From the NCBI RefSeq assembly GCF_002863305.2, contig NZ_CP136962.1:1240001-1304000 (forward strand): a DNA stretch of 64,000 bases. The letters run 5' to 3'. Shown one piece after another: positions 35,393 to 45,739 of the stretch (position 1 is the stretch's first letter; each line of letters opens with the position of its first letter). Below the pieces are notes generated by a model, which was not told the DNA's origin, did no database searches, and was given only the letters and a program-made list of their open reading frames with translations. The translations under genes and the position numbers were made by a program. The stretch comes from Neisseria perflava. Its GTDB lineage: Bacteria > Pseudomonadota > Gammaproteobacteria > Burkholderiales > Neisseriaceae.

Positions 35393-37306
35393 TTAATGAT
35401 TGACGAGGGCGTCAGTGATTTCTTGCTGTAATTGTGCAATGAAATCATCGACATTCAAAGAACCCAAGTCTTCTGCTTTGCGGCGTACCGCAACTTTGTT
35501 TTCTTGTTTCTCTTTATCACCGACAACGATTTGATAAGGGAAACGGTATTGGCTGTTGTCACGGATTTTGTAACCGATTTTTTCGTTACGCAAATCCAAT
35601 TCGACACGGAAGCCTGCCGCCTGCAATTTGGCAGCCACTTCGCGACAATAATCTGCTTGGTTCTCGGTGATATTCATGATCACCATTTGAACCGGCGCAA
35701 GCCACAATGGGAATGAGCCTGCATGGTTTTCAATCAGAATACCGATGAAGCGCTCCAGAGAGCCCAAAATAGCACGGTGCAACATTACAGGACGCGCACG
35801 ATCGTTGTTTTCAGTTACATATTCGGCATTCAAACGCTCCGGCAATACGAAGTCCAACTGCAGGGTACCGCACTGCCAAGAACGACCCAAAGCATCTTTA
35901 ACATGGTACTCAATCTTAGGACCATAGAATGCACCTTCGCCAGGCAATTCTTCCCACTCTACGCTGCAAGCGGTCAATGCATCACGTAGACCTTGTTCGG
36001 CTTTATCCCAAACTTCATCAGAACCTGCACGTTGTTCAGGGCGGAGGGACAGCTTCACAGCAACATCATGGAAACCGAATTGTTTATAAATGCGAACCAG
36101 CAATTCATTGAATGCGCGTGCTTCATCAACGATTTGATCTTCGGTACAGAAGATATGCGCATCATCTTGCACAAAACCGCGAACACGCATCAGACCATGC
36201 AATGCACCGCTTGGTTCATTGCGGTGGCAAGAACCGAACTCGGCCAAACGCATTGGCAAATCGCGATATGAGCGCAAGCCGTTATTAAAAATTTGTACAT
36301 GACCCGGACAGTTCATCGGTTTAACCGCGTATTCGCGTTTTTCTGAGCTGGTCACGAACATATTGTCTTTATAGTTTTCCCAGTGGCCGGATTTTTCCCA
36401 GAAGGTTTTATCCATAATCTGAGGCGTTTTAACCTCTTTATAACCTGCAGCATTCAACTCTTTGCGCATATGCTGCTCAATCACTTGCCACAAAGCCCAG
36501 CCTTTAGGATGCCAGAACACCATACCCGGCGCTTCATCTTGCAGGTGGAACAAATCCAATTGTTTACCCAGCTTACGGTGGTCGCGTTTTTCTGCTTCCT
36601 CGATGCGTTGGATATAGGCTTTCAACTCGTCTTTACTTGCCCAAGCCGTACCGTAAATACGTTGCAACATTTCATTGTTGCTGTCGCCGCGCCAGTATGC
36701 GCCTGCCAGCTTGGTCAACTTGAAGTTTTTCAAGAAACGGGTATTGGGAACGTGAGGGCCGCGGCACATATCGACGTATTCTTGATGATGATACATACCC
36801 ATTGCTTCCACTTCAGGCATGTCTTCAATCAGACGCAATTTGTACTCTTCGCCGCGATCTTGGAAAATTTTGATGGTTTCTGCACGGGGCGTCATCACTT
36901 TAATGACGTCATAGTCTTGTGCAATCAACTCTTTCATGCGCGCTTCGATAGCAGCCACATCATCAGGGGTAAATGGTTTTTCAGTTGCGATATCGTAATA
37001 GAACCCGTCTTCAATCACCGGGCCGATAACCATTTTGGCATCTGGGTAGAGCTGCTTGACCGCATGACCAACCAAGTGCGCGCAGGAGTGGCGGATAATT
37101 TCCACACCTTCTTTGTCTTTAGGAGTAATGATTTGAACGTGGGCATCTTCAGTAATCGGATCGCAAGCATCCACCAATTTACCGTTAACCTTGCCCGCTA
37201 CCGTTGCCTTTGCCAGACCTGCACCGATAGACGCTGCAATTTGCGCCACGGTAACGGGTGATTCATATTGGCGGACCGAACCGTCCGGCAAGGTAATGTT
37301 CAACAT
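35393..37306 (-). CDS. thrS: Threonyl-tRNA synthetase
   Basis: A 637-residue class IIa synthetase. TGS domain at 1-62 ([17 protein letters not shown]), second editing domain with the [11 protein letters not shown] motif (HxxxH) and the [11 protein letters not shown]ys, then the zinc-bearing catalytic core ([29 protein letters not shown]) and the C-terminal anticodon domain. It charges tRNA(Thr) and removes mischarged Ser. The frame is open six codons upstream; GGAGC seven bases before this ATG decides the start. First gene of the thrS-infC-rpmI-rplT cluster. Confidence 0.97.
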   Translation of the reverse strand: MLNITLPDGSVRQYESPVTVAQIAASIGAGLAKATVAGKVNGKLVDACDPITEDAHVQIITPKDKEGVEIIRHSCAHLVGHAVKQLYPDAKMVIGPVIEDGFYYDIATEKPFTPDDVAAIEARMKELIAQDYDVIKVMTPRAETIKIFQDRGEEYKLRLIEDMPEVEAMGMYHHQEYVDMCRGPHVPNTRFLKNFKLTKLAGAYWRGDSNNEMLQRIYGTAWASKDELKAYIQRIEEAEKRDHRKLGKQLDLFHLQDEAPGMVFWHPKGWALWQVIEQHMRKELNAAGYKEVKTPQIMDKTFWEKSGHWENYKDNMFVTSSEKREYAVKPMNCPGHVQIFNNGLRSYRDLPMRLAEFGSCHRNEPSGALHGLMRVRGFVQDDAHIFCTEDQIVDEARAFNELLVRIYKQFGFHDVAVKLSLRPEQRAGSDEVWDKAEQGLRDALTACSVEWEELPGEGAFYGPKIEYHVKDALGRSWQCGTLQLDFVLPERLNAEYVTENNDRARPVMLHRAILGSLERFIGILIENHAGSFPLWLAPVQMVIMNITENQADYCREVAAKLQAAGFRVELDLRNEKIGYKIRDNSQYRFPYQIVVGDKEKQENKVAVRRKAEDLGSLNVDDFIAQLQQEITDALVNH

Positions 37307-37324
37307 CAGAAAGCTCCAAAACAT

Positions 37325-37351
37325 TAAAAAATAACGGCATAAAGCCGTTAT
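37325..37351 (-). terminator. Terminator of tRNA-Val, upstream of thrS
   Basis: ATAACGGC pairs with GCCGTTAT across five bases, followed on the minus strand by TTTTTTA. It ends 18 bases before the thrS start, so it may also act as a leaky attenuator if the tRNA and thrS share a transcript. Confidence 0.75.
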
Positions 37352-37358
37352 GGAAATT

Positions 37359-37435
37359 TGGTAGGCACAATTGGACTCGAACCAACGACCCCCACCATGT
37401 CAAGGTGGTGCTCTAACCAACTGAGCTATGTGCCT
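37359..37435 (-). tRNA. tRNA-Val (anticodon GAC)
   Basis: A 77-base tRNA with encoded CCA. The acceptor AGGCACA pairs fully with TGTGCCT, the D arm is GCTCAGTTGGTTAGAGC, the anticodon loop CTTGACATG gives GAC, and the T arm is GTTGGTTCGAGTCCAAT. Confidence 0.97.
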
Positions 37436-37450
37436 TCATCTAAGTCGCTT

Positions 37451-37479
37451 ATTGTAACGAAGCGTGTTCCCTTTTGCAA
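37451..37479 (-). promoter_or_regulatory. Promoter of tRNA-Val
   Basis: On the minus strand TTGCAA (37479-37474), a 17-base spacer and TACAAT (37456-37451); transcription would start about 9 bases before the tRNA. Confidence 0.6.
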
Positions 37480-37495
37480 GCATCTGTAAATACTT

Positions 37496-37567
37496 TTCAG
37501 ACGGCCTGGATAATTTTGTTTGATTTATGCCTCATTTTTTATTTCTTCTATTATCCAGGCCGTCTGA
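37496..37567. repeat. Extended DUS inverted repeat upstream of tgt
   Basis: TTCAGACGGCCTGGATAAT and its exact inverse form a 19-bp stem, seven bases longer than the DUS itself, with a 34-base loop. It lies between tRNA-Val and tgt, which diverge. Confidence 0.85.
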
Positions 37568-37624
37568 AGCATTGTTTTGACAAAGATAAAATCCAGCCGT
37601 CAACCAACGAAAAATCCTTTATAA

Positions 37625-38788
<1,164 letters not shown>

Positions 38789-38797
38789 TCCTTTAAA

Positions 38798-38845
38798 AGG
38801 CCGTCTGAAATCAGGTTTTAATTCAAAATGCTTTTCAGACGGCCT
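38798..38845 (+). terminator. DUS pair after tgt
   Basis: AGGCCGTCTGAAA faces TTTCAGACGGCCT with a loop of about 22 bases, 10 bases past the tgt stop. Confidence 0.65.
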
Positions 38846-38873
38846 CAATATTCTTAATTAATAAAGCACAATC

Positions 38874-39884
38874 ATGTCCCGTTTCCATACCGAACCGCCC
38901 TTAGCCTACACCGCACAAAACCGTACCGCCGTCCTACTGCTCAACCTCGGCACGCCTGACGCGCCCACTGCTGCCGCAGTCAAGCCTTACTTGAAAGAAT
39001 TCCTGTCCGATCAACGTGTTGTCGAACTGCCCAAGCTCTTATGGCAACCGATATTGCGCGGCTTGGTATTGACTTTTCGCCCGAAAAAAAGCGCACATGC
39101 CTATGAAAAAGTTTGGTTTAAAGAAGGTTCGCCGCTTGAGGTTTACACACGCCGCCAAGCAGAAGCCTTGACCAAACATTTACCCGATGTCATCGTCCGT
39201 CATGCCATGACTTACGGCAACCCAAGCGTTGCCGACGTTTTGGAGGAACTCAAAGCCCAAGGCGTGGGCAAATTGCTGGTCATTCCTCTCTATCCGCAAT
39301 ATGCCGGCTCTTCTACTGGCGCGGCTTTGGACAAAGTGTTTCAAGAGTTATTGCTGCAACGCAACCAAATGAGCGTCCGCACCGTCTCCCGTTATTACGA
39401 CGATGCCGCCTATATTCAAGCCATGAAGCAGCATATTGAAGCCTATTGGGCCCAAAACGGACGCGGTGAAAAACTGATGTTGAGCTTCCACGGCATTCCG
39501 CAAAAGCATCACGACGACGGCGACCCCTATCCTGACGAGTGCCACCATTCTGCCAAACTGCTGGCGCAGGCATTGGGCTTGTCCGAACAAGAATATATCG
39601 TTTCTTTCCAAAGCCAGTTTGGTAAATCCCAATGGGTCAAGCCCAGCACGCAAGCCCTGTTTGATCAGCTGCCGAAACAAGGCACGACCAAACTCGACGT
39701 ATTCTGCCCCGGCTTCCTGGCCGACTGCCTCGAAACCATAGAAGAAATCGCCATTATGGGACGCGAACAATTCCACGCCGCAGGAGGCAAAGAATACCGT
39801 TACATCCCCTGCCTCAACGATTCCGCCGACTGGATTGCCGCACTTGCACAATTAAGTCGGGCCAATCTGCAAGGCTGGATTTGA
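38874..39884 (+). CDS. hemH: Ferrochelatase
   Basis: A 336-residue enzyme that inserts ferrous iron into protoporphyrin IX, the last step of heme synthesis. Class I chelatase features: VLLLNLGTPDAP at the start, PLYPQYAGSSTGA, the catalytic His in LSFHGIPQKH, CHHSAKLLAQALG, SFQSQFGKSQWVKPST and CPGFLADCLETIEEI. Peripheral membrane or cytoplasmic. Follows tgt on the same strand, separated by a DUS hairpin; a c-type cytochrome gene comes next. Confidence 0.96.
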   Translation: MSRFHTEPPLAYTAQNRTAVLLLNLGTPDAPTAAAVKPYLKEFLSDQRVVELPKLLWQPILRGLVLTFRPKKSAHAYEKVWFKEGSPLEVYTRRQAEALTKHLPDVIVRHAMTYGNPSVADVLEELKAQGVGKLLVIPLYPQYAGSSTGAALDKVFQELLLQRNQMSVRTVSRYYDDAAYIQAMKQHIEAYWAQNGRGEKLMLSFHGIPQKHHDDGDPYPDECHHSAKLLAQALGLSEQEYIVSFQSQFGKSQWVKPSTQALFDQLPKQGTTKLDVFCPGFLADCLETIEEIAIMGREQFHAAGGKEYRYIPCLNDSADWIAALAQLSRANLQGWI

Positions 39885-39892
39885 CCTAAACC

Positions 39893-39929
39893 AAAGGCCG
39901 TCTGAAAAATCCACTTTCAGACGGCCTTT
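39893..39929 (+). terminator. DUS terminator after hemH
   Basis: AAAGGCCGTCTGAAA and its complement with a seven-base loop, A/T at the ends. Confidence 0.8.
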
Positions 39930-40004
39930 AGCGTTATCATCAAGCTATTAAAACGCAAACCAAGCGTGTAGCCATCAAAAATACTACTCAAAAAGGAACA
40001 CATC

Positions 40005-40409
40005 ATGACTGCACTCCCACTCCGCCCTATCCTGCTCCTTCTGACCGCACTCAGCATCCCAACCGCTTTTGCTGCTGATGCCACGTTGATGAGCAAAGGA
40101 CAAAAAATTTACGAAACCAACTGCGCCGCCTGCCACGGGAAAAAAGGCGAAGGCCGAGGTGCCATGTTCCCGCCTTTATTCCAGTCCGACTATATCAATA
40201 AAAAACCGCAAGTGCTGTTGCAAAGCATGACCAAAGGCATCAACGGCCCGATTAAAGTAAACGGCAAATCCTACAACGGCTTCATGCCTTCTACCGCCAT
40301 CAACGATGCCGATGTTGCCGCCGTTGCCACGTACATCATGAACGCCTTCAATAATGGCGGCGGTACGATTACTGAAGCAGATGTCAAAAAATCTCACGGG
40401 AAAAAATAA
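40005..40409 (+). CDS. Periplasmic mono-heme cytochrome c
   Basis: A 134-residue class I cytochrome c. A Sec signal (about 1-24, ending TAFAA) precedes a single heme site CAACH (Cys40, Cys43, His44) and the likely axial Met94 in NGFMPST. The tail ends in KKSHGKK. It should carry electrons in the periplasm, perhaps to a terminal oxidase or nitrite reductase; its partner cannot be told from here. The upstream ferrochelatase supplies heme in general but is not a specific link. Confidence 0.9.
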   Translation: MTALPLRPILLLLTALSIPTAFAADATLMSKGQKIYETNCAACHGKKGEGRGAMFPPLFQSDYINKKPQVLLQSMTKGINGPIKVNGKSYNGFMPSTAINDADVAAVATYIMNAFNNGGGTITEADVKKSHGKK

Positions 40410-40423
40410 AACGTCTCTCCCCT

Positions 40424-40455
40424 AAAGGCCGTCTGAACATTTCAGACGGCCTTTT
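40424..40455 (+). terminator. DUS terminator of the cytochrome gene
   Basis: AAAGGCCGTCTGAA and TTCAGACGGCCTTTT with a very short loop. Confidence 0.85.
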
Positions 40456-40590
40456 CGATACGGAACACATTTTTGTTTCCATATTTATGGTTATACAACA
40501 TCAACAAACATACGCAAAAAACCGTCAAATCAAAAAAAGCATATGCGTTTTGTGTTAAAGTAAACGTTATTTAGCGGCTGTTTTGCGTCC

Positions 40591-40602
40591 AGGCCGTCTG
40601 AA
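40591..40602 (+). repeat. Single DUS merged with the dsbB ribosome binding site
   Basis: AGGCCGTCTGAA is directly followed by AGG, so GAAAGG at the DUS end forms the SD nine bases before the dsbB ATG. Confidence 0.75.
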
Positions 40603-40614
40603 AGGTTTTATGTT

Positions 40615-41106
40615 ATGAACTTTTTCCGCAAGACTGTTTTATTTTTAGTCGTCCTCTCCATATTTGCCGCCTGCGGCTCCTTTATTTCCCAATACGTTTT
40701 GGGCATGAACCCGTGCGTATTATGCATCCTGCAACGCTTGTGCGTATTGGCTGTCGGGCTGTTGGCCATTGTTACGGCATTCAGTTCTCAATCTTCCAAA
40801 TTTGCCCGCTCGCTCTCGGCATTGTTGATTGCCGCTCCGGCCGTTTACGGCGCCGGTGTCGCCGCCTATCAAATTTGGCTGCAAAGCCTGCCACCCGGCA
40901 CCGCCCCTTCTTGCGGCGCACCTTGGACCTTCCGCCTGCGCGACTGGCCTTTGTTCGATTGGTTTGAACCCATCGTCCGCGGCTTTGGCAACTGCGCCGA
41001 GCCGGACTATCTATTCGGCGTCGCCCTGCCGGTGTGGAGTATTTTGTATTTCAGCTTCGTCGTATTGCTGCTGCTTTGGGCTTGGTTGAAAACCAGAAAA
41101 ATCTGA
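40615..41106 (+). CDS. dsbB: Disulfide bond formation protein DsbB
   Basis: A 163-residue inner-membrane protein with four membrane segments that reoxidises DsbA and passes electrons to quinone. Both catalytic cysteine pairs are present: Cys34/Cys37 (NPCVLC) in the first periplasmic loop and Cys100/Cys127 in the second. Neisserial genomes hold several DsbA paralogues served by DsbB. Converges on yebC. Confidence 0.95.
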   Translation: MNFFRKTVLFLVVLSIFAACGSFISQYVLGMNPCVLCILQRLCVLAVGLLAIVTAFSSQSSKFARSLSALLIAAPAVYGAGVAAYQIWLQSLPPGTAPSCGAPWTFRLRDWPLFDWFEPIVRGFGNCAEPDYLFGVALPVWSILYFSFVVLLLLWAWLKTRKI

Positions 41107-41120
41107 TTGGTTTCGATATA

Positions 41121-41152
41121 AAAAGGCCGTCTGAAATTTCAGACGGCCTTTT
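41121..41152. terminator. Bidirectional DUS terminator between dsbB and yebC
   Basis: AAAAGGCCGTCTGAAA and its complement form one 32-base perfect palindrome between converging genes. Confidence 0.88.
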
Positions 41153-41166
41153 GTTCTTTAAACTGT

Positions 41167-41895
41167 TTAGTCCAGATTCAACACGGCAGAAGTGTAAACG
41201 TCTTGTACGTCGTCCAAATCTTCCAATGCGTCAATCAGTTTTTGCATCTTAACCGCATCTTCGCCGCTTAACTCGGTTTCGTTTTGGGCGCGCATGGTAA
41301 CGTCACCGTCAACAGATTTGTAACCTGCGGCTTCCAATGCTGCTTTCACGCCCGCCCAGTCGTTCGGCGCGGTAACCACTTCGATAGAACCGTCGTCGTT
41401 GGTGATCACGTCTTCCGCACCTGCTTCCAAAGCCGCTTCCATCAGCGCATCTTCGTCAACACCCGGTTCAAACACCAAATAGCCTTGATGAACGAAGTTG
41501 AACGCTACGCAGCCGTCGGTACCCAAGTTACCGCCGTTTTTAGTGAACGCATGGCGTACATCGGCAACGGTACGGGTTTTGTTGTCGGTCAGACAGTCCA
41601 CCATCAAAGCCGCGCCGCCGATGCCGTAGCCTTCGTAACGCAACTCGATGTATTCCACGCCTTCTAGATTGCCCGTACCTTTATCGATGGCACGTTGCAC
41701 GTTGTCTTTAGGCATATTGTTTTCAGCGGCTTTTTCCAAAGCCAGGCGCAGGCGCGGGTTTGCGCCGGGATCGCCGCCGCCCATGCGGGCAGCAACGGTA
41801 ATTTCTTTAATCAGACGGGTGAAGATTTTGCCGCGTTTGGCATCTTGTCGGGCTTTTTTGTGTTGGATATTTGCCCACTTACTATGGCCTGCCAT
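41167..41895 (-). CDS. yebC: YebC/TACO1 family protein
   Basis: A 242-residue cytoplasmic protein. N-terminus [27 protein letters not shown] is the family signature, with [15 protein letters not shown] and the acidic cleft region near the C-terminus. Members were described as DNA-binding regulators (PmpR) and, more recently, as translation factors that relieve ribosome stalling at proline stretches. The frame is open nine codons upstream; AAAGGA before this ATG and the family start decide it. Confidence 0.95.
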   Translation of the reverse strand: MAGHSKWANIQHKKARQDAKRGKIFTRLIKEITVAARMGGGDPGANPRLRLALEKAAENNMPKDNVQRAIDKGTGNLEGVEYIELRYEGYGIGGAALMVDCLTDNKTRTVADVRHAFTKNGGNLGTDGCVAFNFVHQGYLVFEPGVDEDALMEAALEAGAEDVITNDDGSIEVVTAPNDWAGVKAALEAAGYKSVDGDVTMRAQNETELSGEDAVKMQKLIDALEDLDDVQDVYTSAVLNLD

Positions 41896-42259
41896 GTTGA
41901 TTCCTTTCGTTTTTTCACGCATTGAGGCGGAATTTGCTTCATTTGTAAGGCGTGCATTTTATCATAAGTTGCCTTTAGCCAAAATATTCAGACGGCCCGA
42001 ACATTTGCAAAAAAGGCCGTCTGAAAACAAAAAAACCTTTTTTAAATAAAGAAGCACATTTGCGGCAAACCTTTGTCAGTTTTTCGTTTTAATTCACGAA
42101 GGTTTACGGTATGATGACAAAATCGGTCAAAATTGTTAACAACTTAACCGGTATCGAATGGCAAAACGGCCTGCTCGCCGATATTGCCAACTGCGAAAAA
42201 TGAGTGGGAGTAGTTACCCGTATCATTTTATTTTTATTGTTTTTATTAAAGGTTTTATT
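41896..42259. other. Gap between yebC and the AGCS symporter gene
   Basis: 364 bases holding an inverted DUS pair (about 41988-42026), a run of A and T, and a short open frame with its own SD (42111-42203, listed separately). A 10-bp palindrome TTGTTAACAA lies at 42131-42140. Confidence 0.6.
42111..42203 (+). CDS. Possible 30-residue leader peptide or small protein
   Basis: An ATG-ATG start preceded by GAAGG at about eight bases opens a 30-codon frame (MMTKSVKIVNNLTGIEWQNG at the start, ending in DIANCEK) that stops 56 bases before the symporter start. The SD is better than that of many genes here. No family recognised, and composition is ordinary. It may be a short leader peptide, a degraded gene start or chance. 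Confidence 0.3.
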   Translation: MMTKSVKIVNNLTGIEWQNGLLADIANCEK

Positions 42260-43690
42260 ATGGAAGAAATATTGTCTGCTCTGGTGGGTGCAGTCAATCA
42301 GGTTCTTTGGGACTACCTGCTGATTTACGCCTTAATCGGTATCGGCCTGTTTTTTACCCTGTACTTGGGCGCGCCGCAAGTTACCAAATTGGGGGCGGGT
42401 TTTAAAGCCGTTTTCGGCGGCTTGTTCAGCAAAAAAGACAAAGACCACGAAGGCAAATCCCTGTCTCAATTTCAAGCGCTTGCCGTGGCGATTTCCGCGC
42501 AAATCGGTACCGGTAACGTTGCCGGTGTCGCCACTGCGATTACTGCCGGCGGCCCGGGTGCCATTTTTTGGATGTGGTTGTCTGCCATTTTGGGTATGTC
42601 TACCATTTTTGCAGAAGCCGTTTTGGCGCAAAAATACCGCGTGGTCAGCCACGGCAAATACATCGGCGGCCCTGCATTTTACATTACGCATGGTCTGACG
42701 CCGAAAATCGGCCGTGGCGCGGCGCGTTTCCTGTCAGGCTTTTTCTCTATCGCCTTGATTATCGCGCTGGGTTTCATCGGTAACGCGACCCAATCCAACT
42801 CCATCGCCTCGGCCATGAATTTGGCTTTCGATATTCCTCCGATGGCTGTCGGCATTGCTTTGGCGGTATTCGCCGGCCTGATCATCATCGGTGGCATCAA
42901 CCGCATTGCCGGTATCGCGCAATTTGTCGTGCCGTTTATGGCGGTGATTTACATCTTATGTGCCGTGATTATTTTGTTCAAATTCTCCGACCACATCATC
43001 CCGATGTTCCACAGTATCTTTGTCGCCGCCTTCAATCCTGAAGCGGTATTGGGTGGTGCGGCCGGTATCGGTATGCGCGAGGCCGTCCGCTTCGGTGTGG
43101 CACGCGGCCTGTTTTCCAATGAAGCCGGTATGGGTTCGACCCCGCACGCTCACGCGACCGCCAACGTCAAACACCCTGTACAACAAGGTATGGCCGCGTT
43201 TATCGGTATCTTTATCGATACGCTGATGGTCTGCACGGCAACCGCGCTGATTATCCTGCTGACCGACGCCAACCTGTCCGGCGAAACCGGCGCTGCGGTT
43301 ACCCAACTGGCTTTTAACAAAGCCTTCCCGGGTTTCGGTTCGCAACTGCTCGCCGTCTGTCTGACCTTCTTCGCCTTTACCACCATCATCGGCTGGTACT
43401 ACTTCGGGGAATCCAATATCCGCTTCCTGTTCCGCGACAAACACTTGGGCATCTACCGCGCACTGGTTTTGGTGGCCATCGTATTGGGTACATTGGGCAA
43501 AGTGGATTTGGTTTGGAGTATGTCCGATATGTTCAACGGCTTTATGGTCTTGCCAAACTTAATCGCCCTCTTCCTGCTGCGTAAGGAAATCCGTGCGGTT
43601 TACGACGATTATCTGGCGCAAACCAAAGCCGGAAAAGAGCTGACCTATCACTATGAATTCCACGAATTCCACGACAAAAACCCAGGTTAA
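42260..43690 (+). CDS. Alanine/glycine:cation symporter (AGCS family)
   Basis: A 476-residue inner-membrane protein with about 11 hydrophobic segments that takes up alanine or glycine with sodium. Family motifs: FQALAVAISAQIGTGNVAGVATAI, GGPGAIFWMWLSAILGMSTIFAEAVLAQ, FSNEAGMGSTPHAHA and FFAFTTIIGWYYFGE. The frame is open 34 codons upstream, but the family start MEEILSALVG and AAAGG eight bases before it decide. Convergent with trhA. Confidence 0.95.
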   Translation: MEEILSALVGAVNQVLWDYLLIYALIGIGLFFTLYLGAPQVTKLGAGFKAVFGGLFSKKDKDHEGKSLSQFQALAVAISAQIGTGNVAGVATAITAGGPGAIFWMWLSAILGMSTIFAEAVLAQKYRVVSHGKYIGGPAFYITHGLTPKIGRGAARFLSGFFSIALIIALGFIGNATQSNSIASAMNLAFDIPPMAVGIALAVFAGLIIIGGINRIAGIAQFVVPFMAVIYILCAVIILFKFSDHIIPMFHSIFVAAFNPEAVLGGAAGIGMREAVRFGVARGLFSNEAGMGSTPHAHATANVKHPVQQGMAAFIGIFIDTLMVCTATALIILLTDANLSGETGAAVTQLAFNKAFPGFGSQLLAVCLTFFAFTTIIGWYYFGESNIRFLFRDKHLGIYRALVLVAIVLGTLGKVDLVWSMSDMFNGFMVLPNLIALFLLRKEIRAVYDDYLAQTKAGKELTYHYEFHEFHDKNPG

Positions 43691-43700
43691 CGACAAACAA

Positions 43701-43731
43701 AAACCTCTCAGTCAAACTGAGAGGTTTTTTT
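43701..43731. terminator. Terminator between the symporter and trhA genes
   Basis: AAACCTCTCAG pairs with CTGAGAGGTTT across five bases, followed by T7 on the plus strand. A single DUS lies next to it at about 43738-43749. Confidence 0.88.
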
Positions 43732-43749
43732 ATTTCAGGCCGTCTGAAA

Positions 43750-44376
43750 CTACAACACATAAAAATAAATGCTGATAAATTGCGTCAAACTGCCTGCCAA
43801 GACAAACAAGTGCCAGATACCGTGGCCGTGGCGGATTTTCGTATCGTTGATAAACCAATAAATCCCCACGCTATACAATACGCCGCCCAACACCAGCCAA
43901 AACAACCCGCCGGCCGAAAGCGACTGTATCAGCGGCCACACCGCCACCACAATCAACCAGCCCATCAACACATAAATCACCATCGAGAGCAGCCGCTTCT
44001 CACTTTTGCGCCCAATCGTCAGCTCCTGCACAATGCCCAGCAAAGCCAGCCCCCATGACACACCGAAAAGCGACCAGCCCCAGCCGCCGTGAAGGGTAAT
44101 CAGCGTAAACGGCGTATAGCTGCCTGCAATCAAAAGATAAATCATGCAATGATCGACCTTTTGCAAAATCGCCTTGGCCTTCGGCTGCGGAATGCTGTGG
44201 TATAAGGTTGAGCCCAAATACAGAAGCAGCAGGCAAACTCCATAAGTCAGTGCACCGGCAATCCGATAGCCGTCCGCCGATTCCACCGCTTTCACCAGCA
44301 TCAGCACCAACGCCGCCACTGCCAATAAGAAACCGACCAAATGGCTGTACGCATTAAATCTCTCGCCGTGATACAT
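43750..44376 (-). CDS. trhA: Hemolysin III / PAQR family membrane protein TrhA
   Basis: A 208-residue protein with seven membrane segments. PAQR-type motifs: ERFNAYSHLVGFLLAVAALVLM, STLYHSIPQ with the first His, DHCMIYLLIAGSYTPF, and near the end RHGHGIWHLFVLAGSLTQF with His residues expected to bind zinc. In E. coli TrhA affects membrane lipid balance; a direct haemolysin role is doubtful. Divergent from cysD. Confidence 0.93.
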   Translation of the reverse strand: MYHGERFNAYSHLVGFLLAVAALVLMLVKAVESADGYRIAGALTYGVCLLLLYLGSTLYHSIPQPKAKAILQKVDHCMIYLLIAGSYTPFTLITLHGGWGWSLFGVSWGLALLGIVQELTIGRKSEKRLLSMVIYVLMGWLIVVAVWPLIQSLSAGGLFWLVLGGVLYSVGIYWFINDTKIRHGHGIWHLFVLAGSLTQFISIYFYVL

Positions 44377-44592
44377 AAACCATTCTCATTTATAAAAAAC
44401 CAAAGTGTACGCCAAGACAGGCGCTTCGTCAGAGAAATCGGGTTAAAAATAAGTTAAAGCGCAAAGGCCGTCTGAAAAACACGGCCTTGCAATATAACAA
44501 AAACATCTTTGCAACAAACAAACCATTCTTTCCCTTTTTCAGACGGCCTCACTAAAGTATCGACTGTCGCCAAGGTTGCAAAGAGAGAAAAA

Positions 44593-45507
44593 ATGTCCAT
44601 CCAAAACCACCACCTCGACTGGCTCGAAGCCGAGTCCATCTACATCATCCGCGAAGTGATTGCCAACGCCCAAAATCCGGCCTTGCTGTTTTCCGGCGGC
44701 AAAGACTCCGTCGTATTACTGGCGCTGGCCGTCAAAGCCTTCCAAATCGAAGGCCGCCCGCTGAAGCTACCGTTCAAACTCCTGCACGTCGATACCGGCC
44801 ACAACTACCCCGAAGTGATTCGGTTCCGCGATGACACGGTCGCGCGTACCGGCGTACAACTTGTGGTCGGCAACGTAGAAGAATCCATCCGCAAAGGCAG
44901 CGTCGTCTTGCGCCGCGAAACCGATTCGCGCAACGCCGCCCAAGCCGTTACGCTGGTTGAAACCATCGAAGAACAAGGCTTTGATGCGCTAATGGGTGGC
45001 GCTCGCCGCGATGAAGAAAAAGCGCGCGCCAAAGAACGCATCTTCTCTTTCCGCGACGAGTTCGGCCAATGGGATCCTAAAAACCAACGTCCTGAATTAT
45101 GGTCGCTCTACAATACGCGCCTGTTCCAAGGCGAAAACATGCGCGTATTCCCGATTTCCAACTGGACGGAATTAGACATCTGGCAATACATCGCACGCGA
45201 AAAACTCGCCCTGCCGCCGATTTATTACACCCACAAACGCGAAGTTGTCGAACGCAACGGCCTGCTCGTTCCCGTTACACCATTGACGCCGAAGCGCGAA
45301 GGCGAAGTTGCCCAAATCCGCGACGTCCGTTTCCGTACTGTCGGCGATATTTCCTGCACCTGCCCGGTTGCCAGCACCGCCGCCACGCCCGAAGACATCA
45401 TTGCCGAAACCGCCGCCGCGACCATTTCCGAACGAAGTGCCACACGCATGGACGACCGCGTATCGGAAGCGGCAATGGAAGAACGCAAAAAACAAGGCTA
45501 TTTCTAA
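44593..45507 (+). CDS. cysD: Sulfate adenylyltransferase small subunit CysD
   Basis: A 304-residue ATP-PPase that makes adenosine 5'-phosphosulfate from sulfate and ATP. Start of the domain DWLEAESIYIIREVIA, PP-loop FSGGKDSVV (about 32-40), VDTGHNYPEVIRFRD, GARRDEEKARAKER and the C-terminal VGDISCTCPVAST are all present. The frame is open 28 codons upstream without support. CysD normally acts with the GTPase CysN, encoded just downstream; no cysN or remnant is found here. A DUS pair lies upstream (44465-44549). Confidence 0.95.
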   Translation: MSIQNHHLDWLEAESIYIIREVIANAQNPALLFSGGKDSVVLLALAVKAFQIEGRPLKLPFKLLHVDTGHNYPEVIRFRDDTVARTGVQLVVGNVEESIRKGSVVLRRETDSRNAAQAVTLVETIEEQGFDALMGGARRDEEKARAKERIFSFRDEFGQWDPKNQRPELWSLYNTRLFQGENMRVFPISNWTELDIWQYIAREKLALPPIYYTHKREVVERNGLLVPVTPLTPKREGEVAQIRDVRFRTVGDISCTCPVASTAATPEDIIAETAAATISERSATRMDDRVSEAAMEERKKQGYF

Positions 45508-45672
45508 ACCGTTTTTTCAGACGGCCCCTATATATTTCAAACCCGAACAACACGGCAAAGCCATCCGCCCCTGCCGTGTTGTTTGCTTTATTATTCTTGC
45601 AAATATCATTTAACAACAAAAGCTTAATCAAAAATCCTTACCAAGCGACAAACAATAAAACATAAACAAACA

Positions 45673-45681
45673 TGGTATAAT
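45673..45681 (+). promoter_or_regulatory. Extended -10 promoter of the RBBP9-like hydrolase gene
   Basis: TGG-TATAAT, an extended -10 with a perfect hexamer and no good -35. Start near 45688 gives a leader of about 52 bases. Confidence 0.5.
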
Positions 45682-45716
45682 GAACGCTTACAGGCAGAGA
45701 TTTAGACAAAAGTCTC

Positions 45717-45728
45717 AGGCCGTCTGAA
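45717..45728 (+). repeat. DUS overlapping the Shine-Dalgarno of the RBBP9-like hydrolase gene
   Basis: AGGCCGTCTGAA runs directly into GGAGG (45729-45733), forming AAGGAGG seven bases before the ATG at 45740. Confidence 0.85.
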
Positions 45729-45739
45729 GGAGGAAAAAC

